64,000 nucleotides of DNA from Acidobacteriaceae bacterium (GTDB lineage: Bacteria; Acidobacteriota; Terriglobia; Terriglobales; Acidobacteriaceae), in NCBI GenBank assembly GCA_031296325.1, contig JARLFY010000012.1, forward strand, positions 1-64,000, given 5' to 3'. The first letter of the stretch is position 1. Every line of letters starts with the position of its first letter. Shown here piece by piece: positions 49,373 through 57,068 of this stretch. The position numbers were made by a program, and so were the translations under genes. The notes under the pieces were generated by a model. That model did not search any database, had not been told where the DNA came from, and saw only the letters and a program-made list of their open reading frames with translations.

Positions 49373-50451
49373 CTCAGAATATTTCCACGACACTTTCCAC
49401 TACGATTCCGTCCATTACATCCTGCAATCCGAAGTATCTTGTCGAGGCGCGGCGTCATCTCGACGACTTGACTAAGCCAATTGGCAGTCTGGGACGATTG
49501 GAGAATATTGCTGCACAGGTATTTTCGATTCTTGGCGGAGATATTAAGTTTCCCATGCATCGTGGGGCCTATATCTTTGCCGCAGATCATGGCGTTACCG
49601 AAGAAGGGGTGAGTGCATATCCTCGCGAGGTCACCGTGCAGATGGCATACAACATTCTGCAAGGCGGGGCAGGCATCAGCGTTCTTGCTCGATTTCATCA
49701 TGCGGAACTTACGTTGGTAGACGTCGGCGTTGACACTGAATTCGATAGTGCTGGAGGACTTTGTCGCGCCAAGGTTCGCCGTGGTAGCCGCAATATGCAC
49801 TTAGAAGCAGCCATGACGCACGAAGAGCTTTCTGCCGCTCTGGATGTAGGAATTCGCATGGCGAACGAAGCAAAAGACAAGGGGATGACTCTTGTTTCAG
49901 TTGGCGAACTAGGAATCGGAAACACAACCGCTGCAAGCGCGATAGCAGTAGCGTTGACTAAGAAGTCGAGTGATATTCTGACTGGGCCGGGGACTGGACT
50001 CGATAGTGCGGGCAGAAATCGCAAGCGGCAGATTATTGAGGAATCGGTAAAGCTGCACTTTGGCGACCTGAAAGATAGTATCGATCCGCTGGAAGTTTTG
50101 CGATGCGTTGGCGGGTTGGAAATTGCAGCCATGACCGGATTTATTCTTGGTGCAGCAGCGAATCAGATGGTGGTTATTTGCGATGGAGTTATCTCGACGG
50201 CAGCAGCCGCAGTAGCTTACGCTATTGCTCCAAACGTGAGGGAGTATCTGATTGCCGGACACTGCTCGGAGGAACCCGGGCATCAATACCTGCTTCAATA
50301 CATCGGACTTACCCCGATTCTCGGTCTTGGAATGCGACTGGGAGAAGGAACTGGTGCGGTTTTAGCTATGCCCATCATTGAATCTGCCGTCCGATTATTT
50401 GCCGAGATGGCAACATTTTCGTCAGCGGGAGTAAGCACGGCGACTGAATGA
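49369..50451 (+). CDS. cobT: nicotinate-nucleotide-dimethylbenzimidazole phosphoribosyltransferase
   Basis: 360 aa. Motifs are LTKPIGSLGRLE near the start, ADHGVTEEGVSAYPREVT, GELGIGNTTAAS (active-site region) and GEGTGAVLAMPIIESA with the catalytic Glu near the C-terminus. It makes alpha-ribazole phosphate for the lower ligand of cobalamin. bluB for dimethylbenzimidazole synthesis is not in the window, so the base may be salvaged. Overlaps both neighbours by 4 nt. Confidence 0.96.
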   Translation: MTQNISTTLSTTIPSITSCNPKYLVEARRHLDDLTKPIGSLGRLENIAAQVFSILGGDIKFPMHRGAYIFAADHGVTEEGVSAYPREVTVQMAYNILQGGAGISVLARFHHAELTLVDVGVDTEFDSAGGLCRAKVRRGSRNMHLEAAMTHEELSAALDVGIRMANEAKDKGMTLVSVGELGIGNTTAASAIAVALTKKSSDILTGPGTGLDSAGRNRKRQIIEESVKLHFGDLKDSIDPLEVLRCVGGLEIAAMTGFILGAAANQMVVICDGVISTAAAAVAYAIAPNVREYLIAGHCSEEPGHQYLLQYIGLTPILGLGMRLGEGTGAVLAMPIIESAVRLFAEMATFSSAGVSTATE

Positions 50452-51191
50452 AAAATATCTTTCAGGATATTGCTGCGGCATTTCAGTTTCTGACTCGGCT
50501 GCCTCTTGCGTGGCTTCCCTACCACTCAGATCCCTTGCCTCGTTCGGCAAAGTATTTTCCGTTGGTAGGTCTCGCAATCGGCGCAGCGGACGCGGGAATT
50601 TACCGCCTACTGTCGCCGCACTTGCCTAGCTTGACGGTTGCACTTATTATCGTGATTTTCTCTACGCTGATTACCGGAGGTTTGCACGAAGACGGACTTG
50701 CCGACGCAGCCGATGCCTTTGGAGGAGGAAATAGTCGAGATCGCATGCTGGAGATCATGAAGGACAGTCGCATCGGAAGCTATGGCGCTCTGGCTATTAT
50801 TTTTTCTGTTACTGGACGTACTTTACTTCTGGCGTATCTTCCATCCCGTATTTTTATTCAGACCATTATCTCCGCAGAGGTCTTATCGCGTTGGACTATC
50901 CTGCCACTGAGCTGCGCACTTCCCGCAGCTCGAACAAATTCCAGTCAGGGGGGACGAGTCGCTGGAAAGATCTCTCGTTTATCGCTGATTATTGCTACGT
51001 TGATTGCCTTCGGCATAGTGAGTTCCCTACTGCATTTTTCTATGTGGAAGCCCGCTGTTGCTGTATTGATGGTTACGCTACTCAGTGGGATTTACTATAA
51101 ACGACGCATTGGCGGAATTACCGGAGATTGCTTCGGAGCTACGATTCAACTAACTCTTATTGCCATTTATCTTTGCGGAGTCTGGCGCTGA
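50448..51191 (+). CDS. cobS: adenosylcobinamide-GDP ribazoletransferase (cobalamin synthase)
   Basis: 247-aa polytopic membrane enzyme joining AdoCbi-GDP and alpha-ribazole (phosphate). N-terminal FQFLTRLPL, the metal-binding GGLHEDGLADAADAFGGG and DSRIGSYGALAI are characteristic. The C-terminus carries GITGDCFGATIQLTLI. Normal length. TGATG overlap with cobC. Confidence 0.96.
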   Translation: MKNIFQDIAAAFQFLTRLPLAWLPYHSDPLPRSAKYFPLVGLAIGAADAGIYRLLSPHLPSLTVALIIVIFSTLITGGLHEDGLADAADAFGGGNSRDRMLEIMKDSRIGSYGALAIIFSVTGRTLLLAYLPSRIFIQTIISAEVLSRWTILPLSCALPAARTNSSQGGRVAGKISRLSLIIATLIAFGIVSSLLHFSMWKPAVAVLMVTLLSGIYYKRRIGGITGDCFGATIQLTLIAIYLCGVWR

Positions 51192-51772
51192 TGAGCGAGA
51201 TTATTTTTATTCGTCATGGCGAGACGGATATGGCCGGAAGTTTTTGCGGTCATAGCAATCCTGCGCTTAATTCGGACGGAGAAAATCAGGCAAAACGCGT
51301 TGCTGAGGAGATTGCATCGCTGGGAATCGAGCGCCTCTATTCGAGCGATCTGCTCCGCGCATCACAGACCGCTTTAGCTATCGGACAAAGGGTTGGAATT
51401 CAGGTTAAAACTCGATCAAATCTGAGAGAAATTTTCTTTGGCCAGTGGGAAGGTCTCCAGTGGAATGAGATTGAAAAACTATTTCCGCAGGATGCAGAAC
51501 AATGGCTTCGAGAGTTCCCTCTGCGGACTGCACCAGAGGGGGAGTCGTATCTGAATTTTACGCATAGAATTGATTCAATACTTCAGCAATTGATCTGCGA
51601 AGCGGAAGAGCGTAGGACGGCCATTGTCACTCATCGCGGGGTTATGCGATATGCGCTCACAAAGTTTTTTGGGTTTCCAGAGGATGATGTCTGGCCGATG
51701 ACTGCATCCTACGGTGCTACGATTGTTGCTCCATTATCCCTGCGACCTTTGGAGATAGCCTCAACAACTTGA
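51191..51772 (+). CDS. cobC: alpha-ribazole phosphatase-like histidine phosphatase
   Basis: 193 aa from ATG 51191, which overlaps the cobS stop; the track's 51128 start lies inside cobS. Phosphoglycerate-mutase-like fold: FIRHGETDMAG (catalytic His), SSDLLRASQTA and VTHRGVMRYAL (second His; Arg replaces the usual Gly). As last gene of the cobalamin unit it most likely dephosphorylates alpha-ribazole phosphate or adenosylcobalamin phosphate. Confidence 0.9.
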   Translation: MSEIIFIRHGETDMAGSFCGHSNPALNSDGENQAKRVAEEIASLGIERLYSSDLLRASQTALAIGQRVGIQVKTRSNLREIFFGQWEGLQWNEIEKLFPQDAEQWLREFPLRTAPEGESYLNFTHRIDSILQQLICEAEERRTAIVTHRGVMRYALTKFFGFPEDDVWPMTASYGATIVAPLSLRPLEIASTT

Positions 51773-51895
51773 CGGAAACATTTGCAATAGAAGTTTAACG
51801 GGAAACGTCATGGTCGCGGCATAACTCACGGCATTAAAACTTAGAACGATCTAATGCCGCACATCTCTGCATCAGCAGTTACACTTTAAGAACTT

Positions 51896-52558
51896 ATGGC
51901 AGGAATACTCTTTATCATCTCGGCGCCCTCCGGTTCGGGCAAAACCACACTGGTGGAACGGGTTCGCAGTCTGGTGGATGGACTCGATTTTTCCATCTCG
52001 TATACGACGCGGCCTCCACGCGGCTCGGAGACCAATGGCCGCGAGTACCACTTTACCGAGCGCTTTACTTTTGAGCAGATGATTGCCGACGGCGAGTTTC
52101 TGGAGTGGGCCGAGGTCTTCGGCAACTACTACGGGACGACGATGGCCGCGCTCGATCATGCGCGCGAGGCGGGTAAGGACCTGCTGCTGGACATCGATGT
52201 ACAAGGCGCTGTGCAGATTATGAAGATGTTGCCCAGCGCAGTCTCGATCTTCATTCTGCCCCCGAGTCCGGAGGTGTTGGAGATGCGTCTGCGCAATCGC
52301 AGCGAGGCCGAAAAGATGACCTGCGAGGCGGTGATCGAGGAACGCCTGCGGCAGGCGCGCAGCGAGTTGGAGCAGGTGCAGGACTACAAGTACGCGCTGG
52401 TCAACGATGTTCTGGATCAGGCGACGGCGGAGATGCGCGCGATTGTGCTCTACGAGCGCGGCCAGACGAACGGCGTAGAGGAGATCGCTGCAAGTTGTCT
52501 GACGACAGCACACTCGCCACGCCTCGATGCAGCGCTGGAAAGCTTTCAGGTTGGCTAA
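51896..52558 (+). CDS. gmk: guanylate kinase
   Basis: 220 aa. P-loop SAPSGSGKTTL, GMP-binding SYTTRPPRGSETNGREYHF and LLLDIDVQGA, and the lid/Arg region RLRNRSEAE are all present. Converts GMP to GDP. Followed by rpoZ, the common gmk-rpoZ order. TACACT 10 nt before the ATG may be the -10 box; no strong Shine-Dalgarno. Confidence 0.96.
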   Translation: MAGILFIISAPSGSGKTTLVERVRSLVDGLDFSISYTTRPPRGSETNGREYHFTERFTFEQMIADGEFLEWAEVFGNYYGTTMAALDHAREAGKDLLLDIDVQGAVQIMKMLPSAVSIFILPPSPEVLEMRLRNRSEAEKMTCEAVIEERLRQARSELEQVQDYKYALVNDVLDQATAEMRAIVLYERGQTNGVEEIAASCLTTAHSPRLDAALESFQVG

Positions 52559-52657
52559 ACGCTGAGGGGATCTCTAACTCCGTGGGTATCTTTCCGGAGT
52601 CGTGGCAGGACAAACGCGCTCGATTGCGGTAGATTGGAAGCATCTCCCGAGGTGTGA

Positions 52658-52885
52658 ATGATGTCGATTGAGGATTCTCTCCACAACAAGTACAGCCTTG
52701 TGAAGGGTGCTGCACGCAGGGCTCGCCAGTTGCAGTCGGGCGCACAACCGATGATGGCCACCAAGAGCATCAAGGCTTGCCGCGTGGCGCAGGACGAGAT
52801 CAACGAAGGTCATGTAACCTACGTCGTCAACCATAGGACGCAGACCGTGCTTGCGCCTGAACCGATCGAAGAGGACGAGGAGTAG
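52658..52885 (+). CDS. rpoZ: RNA polymerase subunit omega
   Basis: 75 aa. Begins MSIEDSLHNKYSLVKGAARRA and continues AQPMMATKSIKACRVAQDEI, the omega fold, with an acidic tail (EPIEEDEE). GAGGTG precedes two adjacent ATG codons; either may be used. Between gmk and a uracil-DNA glycosylase, on the same strand. Confidence 0.93.
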   Translation: MMSIEDSLHNKYSLVKGAARRARQLQSGAQPMMATKSIKACRVAQDEINEGHVTYVVNHRTQTVLAPEPIEEDEE

Positions 52886-52893
52886 ACGTAGCA

Positions 52894-53799
52894 ATGCAGG
52901 GCGAATCGGAATCCCAACTGCGCGCGTGGGTCGATTACTATCGCGACCTCGGCGTCTATGATTTTTATCGCCTTGGCGAGCCTGTGCCGTTGGGCGCGAG
53001 CGAACCTGAGGCTCCAGTTCAGGCGGCTGAGGCTGCGGTTGTGAATTCAATACAGGCTGCTGCCTCGTCTGCGCCCAGCTTTTCCACTTCCCTGCCTCAT
53101 CAGGCCGAAGTTTACAGCAAAGCAGATTCAACTCCACCGCTTGTCGAAAGTCTCTCCATGCCTCCAGTAAAACTCGTCTCCTTCAACGACCTTGCGCCCC
53201 TGCCTGCGCCTCTTCCTGCGGAGCAACACGAGGCAGCGCTGCGCGCGATTCAGGAAGAGATTGGCGATTGCACGCGCTGCCCTCTGGCCTACGCTGGGCG
53301 GCATAAAGTGGTCTTCGGCGACGGGTCTCCGACGGCTCGCCTGCTCTTCGTCGGCGAAGGACCGGGGGCGGACGAGGACGCGCAGGGAGTTCCCTTCGTT
53401 GGCAAAGCGGGCCAGTTGCTCAACAATATGATTGGCGCAATGGGCCTTGCTCGCGATCAGGTCTACATAGCGAACATCGTCAAGTGCAGGCCGCCCGGCA
53501 ATCGCGTTCCAGAGTCTTTGGAGGCCAACACCTGTGCGCAGTTTCTGCTGCGCCAGATCGATGTGGTGCGACCGGAGGTCATCGTGGCTCTGGGTGCGAC
53601 TGCGGCGACTTACCTGCTTGGCGTCAAGCAATCGCTCAGCTCGCTGCGGGGGCAGTGGCATAGCTGTCGCGGAGCCAAGCTGGCGGTGACTTATCACCCG
53701 GCATTTCTGTTGCGCGATCCACGCCAGAAGGTCGAGGCATGGAAGGATCTACAGCGAGTGATGGTCGAACTTGGGTTGACGCCTCCCGCACGGAAGTAG
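52894..53799 (+). CDS. type-4 (Fe-S) uracil-DNA glycosylase
   Basis: 301 aa. The catalytic domain occupies about residues 115-295, with cluster cysteines in CTRCPL and KCRPPGNR and NTCAQF, the uracil-pocket motif VGEGPGADEDAQGVPFVGKAG and the C-terminal TYHPAFLLRD. It removes uracil from DNA. The first 110 residues are an Ala/Pro-rich linker with a short conserved start (LRAWVDYYRDLGVYDFYRL), longer than in thermophilic relatives. Starts 8 nt after rpoZ, so probably in the same operon. Confidence 0.92.
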   Translation: MQGESESQLRAWVDYYRDLGVYDFYRLGEPVPLGASEPEAPVQAAEAAVVNSIQAAASSAPSFSTSLPHQAEVYSKADSTPPLVESLSMPPVKLVSFNDLAPLPAPLPAEQHEAALRAIQEEIGDCTRCPLAYAGRHKVVFGDGSPTARLLFVGEGPGADEDAQGVPFVGKAGQLLNNMIGAMGLARDQVYIANIVKCRPPGNRVPESLEANTCAQFLLRQIDVVRPEVIVALGATAATYLLGVKQSLSSLRGQWHSCRGAKLAVTYHPAFLLRDPRQKVEAWKDLQRVMVELGLTPPARK

Positions 53800-53838
53800 A
53801 ACATTCTCAACGATGCTGAATGTTTTGCCCTGTAAGCG

Positions 53839-53950
53839 AAATGCGGGGATTCTTCGCTGCGCTCAGAATGACAAACAAAGCAAAAGCAGATTTCTCCGCT
53901 TCGCTACGGAATGACAAACAATTGGGCTATAGCAATTCCTAAAATGTTGT
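53839..53950. repeat. dispersed repeats, type B + type A + tail in tandem
   Basis: Type B (53839-53878), type A (53880-53921) and the tail CTATAGCAATTCCTAAAATG follow each other directly. This is the most complete assembly in the window and shows that A, B and tail are modules of one family. It lies between two convergent genes. Confidence 0.85.
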
Positions 53951-53978
53951 AAATACAGCCCACAGCGATTGCAGCCTT

Positions 53979-54503
53979 CTACTCGCAGTCCATTGAGACG
54001 ACGGGGTACTGATGTTGCTGTACGCGGGCCAGCAACCCGCGCAGCACGGGCGTAAGCGCAAACGCAAGCAACGGCGCGGCAATCGCCGAGATTACAGCCC
54101 ACAACACAAGCGCATGCCACTCCCACATCCAGAGCTGGCGGGTGAGGGTAAGCGGAGCGCTACGAACTCCCTGTAGAAAAAGATTGGGCGAAAGCGGCAT
54201 CTCCGCCGTGCGAAAGACGCGCGACCCCATTCGGATGAACGGAATCACCAGCGCCAGTTCCAGCGGAAACATTGCGTGATTGGCAATCTGCGAGGCTGCC
54301 AGATTGAGCCGAAATCGAAACGAGACCGCCAGACAGAGAAGCGTAGTGCTGCCGAGCAGCGGATTGATCCCGACAAACAACCCGATGGCAATGCTCCAGG
54401 CCAGCGTATGCGGAGCCGCTCCCATGCGCAACAGCGCCAGAATCGGCAGAACGCAGCGGCGGTAGATCCAGCTATGATGAACAGCAGTAACGGAGTGTGG
54501 CAC
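53979..54503 (-). CDS. DUF2062 membrane protein
   Basis: 174 aa with about three hydrophobic segments. The family motif region SIAIGLFVGINPLLGSTTLL is clear, followed by NLAASQIANHAMFPLELALV. DUF2062 proteins are uncharacterised, sometimes fused to or next to glycosyl- or acyltransferases. Start is GTG 54503, with a -10-like box 6 nt before it instead of a ribosome site. Divergent from the acyltransferase. Confidence 0.8.
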   Translation of the reverse strand: MPHSVTAVHHSWIYRRCVLPILALLRMGAAPHTLAWSIAIGLFVGINPLLGSTTLLCLAVSFRFRLNLAASQIANHAMFPLELALVIPFIRMGSRVFRTAEMPLSPNLFLQGVRSAPLTLTRQLWMWEWHALVLWAVISAIAAPLLAFALTPVLRGLLARVQQHQYPVVSMDCE

Positions 54504-54525
54504 TCAAACAGGATAAACTGTGCGC
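54504..54525. promoter_or_regulatory. overlapping divergent leaderless promoters
   Basis: In the 22 bp between two start codons lies AGGATAAACT. Read plus, TAAACT (54514-54519) is 6 nt before ATG 54526. Read minus, TATCCT (54515-54510) is 6 nt before GTG 54503. The two boxes share 2 bp. No Shine-Dalgarno sequence fits on either side and no clear -35 is seen. Confidence 0.5.
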
Positions 54526-55341
54526 ATGAACTTCGCATTATTTTCTGTGCATTGGAGAGTTAGTCGCTTGGTTCGATTCTGTCGATCTGTTGGCAGAGCG
54601 GTAAAACTTGCCGCAATGTTCGTCTACGCCACGCTGGAGTTGATTGTGCAACACCCCACTACGCGGCAGCAGCGAGCCGAATGGCTGCATCGCTTCTGCA
54701 CCCGCGCCCTCTGTAGAATGGGCGTCACGGTTCGCCAACGGGGGACGTTTCCCGAACGCGGCGTAGTCATAGCAAACCACCTCGGCTATCTCGACGTTGT
54801 GGCCCTTGCCGCGACGCATCGCTGCGTCTTTGTTGGAAAGTCGGAGATTCGCAGATGGCCCTTTCTGGGCTGGATGACGAACATGGCGGGAACGATCTAC
54901 GTTGAGCGTGGACGCGGCGGCTCCGCCCAGCGCGCCAAGAGCGGAACACAGGCCGCAGCCGACGCGGGCCTGCCCTTGGTCTTCTTCCCCGAGGGAACTA
55001 CCAGCCTCGGCAAAACCGTGTTGAAGTTCCACACCGGCCTGTTGACTCAAGCGATTCAGGCTAATCAGCCAATCACAGCCGCACACATCCGCTATCGCCT
55101 GACCGAGGACAACGGCCCGGCGCTCTCGCTCACCGACGTCTGCTTCTGGGACGACACGCCGCTGATGGTACACCTCTTCCGCCTGCTTGCCGTGCGCGGC
55201 ATTGAGGTCGATCTGCACTTCGCCGTATCGCCGATCGTCTTCAGCGAAGAGGCCCACAGCCATCGCAAGATTGCCGCCGATGAGGCTCACTCCGCCGTCA
55301 TGGAGTTGCGCAACGCAGAGATGGAGAGCGTCAGCCCATAA
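54526..55341 (+). CDS. 1-acyl-glycerol-3-phosphate acyltransferase-like (PlsC family)
   Basis: 271 aa from ATG 54526 (the track uses GTG 54520). An N-terminal hydrophobic stretch is followed by the catalytic motif NHLGYLDVVAL (HX4D), VERGRGGSAQRAKSG and FPEGTTSLGK. Typical PlsC/lysophospholipid acyltransferase domain; could also be an ornithine-lipid or other acyltransferase. Membrane-associated. Confidence 0.88.
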   Translation: MNFALFSVHWRVSRLVRFCRSVGRAVKLAAMFVYATLELIVQHPTTRQQRAEWLHRFCTRALCRMGVTVRQRGTFPERGVVIANHLGYLDVVALAATHRCVFVGKSEIRRWPFLGWMTNMAGTIYVERGRGGSAQRAKSGTQAAADAGLPLVFFPEGTTSLGKTVLKFHTGLLTQAIQANQPITAAHIRYRLTEDNGPALSLTDVCFWDDTPLMVHLFRLLAVRGIEVDLHFAVSPIVFSEEAHSHRKIAADEAHSAVMELRNAEMESVSP

Positions 55342-55350
55342 TTCGCATCG

Positions 55351-55992
55351 CTACATCAGTCCGTCTGAATTCAGCCGCGCCAACACCTGCTCAACCAATG
55401 CCTCAGTCGGCTCTGTGCCATCGATCGCGATCGTTGCGCGCGCGGCTGAGGGAACAACGTACAACTCCGCCATCGGCAGCGTGGTTTCCAGAAACTGCTC
55501 GCGAATGGATTGCTCGGTGCGATTGCGTTCGCGCATGTCGCGCTCGATGCGTCGCGCAAGACAGACCTCATCCGGCGCATCGACGTAGATCATGAAGCCG
55601 TAACAAGGCAGCAGTTCCGCGTAGTGCAGCGCGAGGATGCCCTCGACGATCACCACGCGTCCCGGCGTAATCGGCTCGAAGCTTCCAGCCACGCGGGCGT
55701 GCAGCTTGAAGTTGTAGACCGGGCGCTGGATGACTTCGCCCTTTGCCAGACTGCGCACATGCTCGACGATCAGCTCGCTCTCCAGCGAGTCCGGGTGGTC
55801 GAAGTTGCGCTTGTGGCGCGTATCCAGCGGGAACTGCGTCAGGTCGCGATAGTAGAAGTCCAGCGGAAAGACCGTCGCATCGAGTCGCCGCGCAAGCCCC
55901 GCCGCCAGCGTCGACTTGCCCGAACCCGAGCAGCCTGCAATGCCAATCACCAGCGGACGCGACGCATTCGTTCTCTGATCCATGGAAGACAT
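55351..55992 (-). CDS. udk: uridine kinase
   Basis: 213 aa from ATG 55992 (MSSMDQRTN); an alternative is ATG 55983, and the track's longer start adds a non-conserved 24 residues. P-loop GIAGCSGSGKSTLA, substrate region DFYYRDLTQ and FDHPDSLE, then VYNFKLHAR and VIVEGILALH. Phosphorylates uridine and cytidine in pyrimidine salvage. Lies next to purine nucleoside phosphorylase on the same strand. Confidence 0.93.
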   Translation of the reverse strand: MSSMDQRTNASRPLVIGIAGCSGSGKSTLAAGLARRLDATVFPLDFYYRDLTQFPLDTRHKRNFDHPDSLESELIVEHVRSLAKGEVIQRPVYNFKLHARVAGSFEPITPGRVVIVEGILALHYAELLPCYGFMIYVDAPDEVCLARRIERDMRERNRTEQSIREQFLETTLPMAELYVVPSAARATIAIDGTEPTEALVEQVLARLNSDGLM

Positions 55993-56118
55993 AGGCTTTG
56001 TAGAGTTTAGTGCCTTTTCACTATTGCAATAGAGGATGAGAATTGTCCTCCAGAGTGAGCGCAATGCGCGAGTCGAAGGATCTGCGTTATTCTACGCGAG
56101 TTCGTTCCTTATTTTAGG

Positions 56119-57021
56119 TTAGATCGCATCAGCCATCTGCGGCACGAGCGCGACCAGCAGTCCGGTGAACTGCCGTTCCACGCGGCGGCCAATCTCGATC
56201 ACGTCTTCGTGATGGATCGTCTCGGCGTTCTTCTCTCCCGGAGCGATCACGCCCGCCGCCAAGTTCGTCACCAGCGAAAGCCCCAGCACCGCGATCCCCA
56301 TGTGCCGCGCCACAATCACCTCATGCACCGTGGACATTCCCACCAGATCCGCGCCCAGCGTGCGGAAGGCACGAATCTCCGCCGAAGTCTCAAAGCTCGG
56401 CCCCAGCACGGCAAGATAGACGCCCTCGCTGAAGGGGATTCCCTGCCGCTCGGCCTCTTCGGTCGCCAATCGGCGCAGCGCGGGAGAGTAGGCCGTTGTC
56501 ATGTCGAAGAATCGCTCGCCCGCCCCCGGTGCGCAGGCAAAGCGCGACTCGTTCGGCCCCGCCGCGGCGTTCATCCCGGTCAGGTTGATGTGGTCGCTGA
56601 TGGCCACCAGCGAACCCTGCGGAATGCTCGCGCGAATCCCCCCCGCCGCATTGGTCACGATCAGCGTGCGGCAACCCAGCAGCCCCAGCACTCGCGTGGG
56701 GAACGTCACCTGCTCCAGCGAATAGCCCTCATAGGCATGAACGCGCCCCTGCATCACGGCGACCGCAACGCCACCAATCGTCCCCAACACCAGCTTGCCG
56801 GAGTGTCCCACCACGGTCGATTGCGGAAAGTGGGGAATCTCTGCATAAGGAATCGTCACCGCATCCACGACCTGCGCGGCGAACGCGCCCAGCCCGGAGC
56901 CAAGAATAATCCCCACACGCGGCACAAACTCCGCCTGCAATCCAAGCCGCAACGACTCGCCCCGCACCCGATCGCGAATCGCCTCCACCGCCTCCTGCGC
57001 CCTGCCAAACAAATCGCTCAT
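56119..57021 (-). CDS. punA: purine-nucleoside phosphorylase
   Basis: 300 aa of the trimeric PNP family: phosphate-binding GIILGSGLGAF, STVVGHSGKL, QGRVHAYEG, TNAAGGIRASI and the purine-site stretch GPSFETSAEIRAFRTLGAD. Cleaves purine nucleosides with phosphate. GGGAG precedes the ATG. The spacer to the EF-G-like gene upstream is 47 nt. Confidence 0.95.
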   Translation of the reverse strand: MSDLFGRAQEAVEAIRDRVRGESLRLGLQAEFVPRVGIILGSGLGAFAAQVVDAVTIPYAEIPHFPQSTVVGHSGKLVLGTIGGVAVAVMQGRVHAYEGYSLEQVTFPTRVLGLLGCRTLIVTNAAGGIRASIPQGSLVAISDHINLTGMNAAAGPNESRFACAPGAGERFFDMTTAYSPALRRLATEEAERQGIPFSEGVYLAVLGPSFETSAEIRAFRTLGADLVGMSTVHEVIVARHMGIAVLGLSLVTNLAAGVIAPGEKNAETIHHEDVIEIGRRVERQFTGLLVALVPQMADAI

Positions 57022-57068
57022 CGTAGCTCCCGCATTCCCCTCCAGCTAGTGTACGGGAGCTAGCGCAC

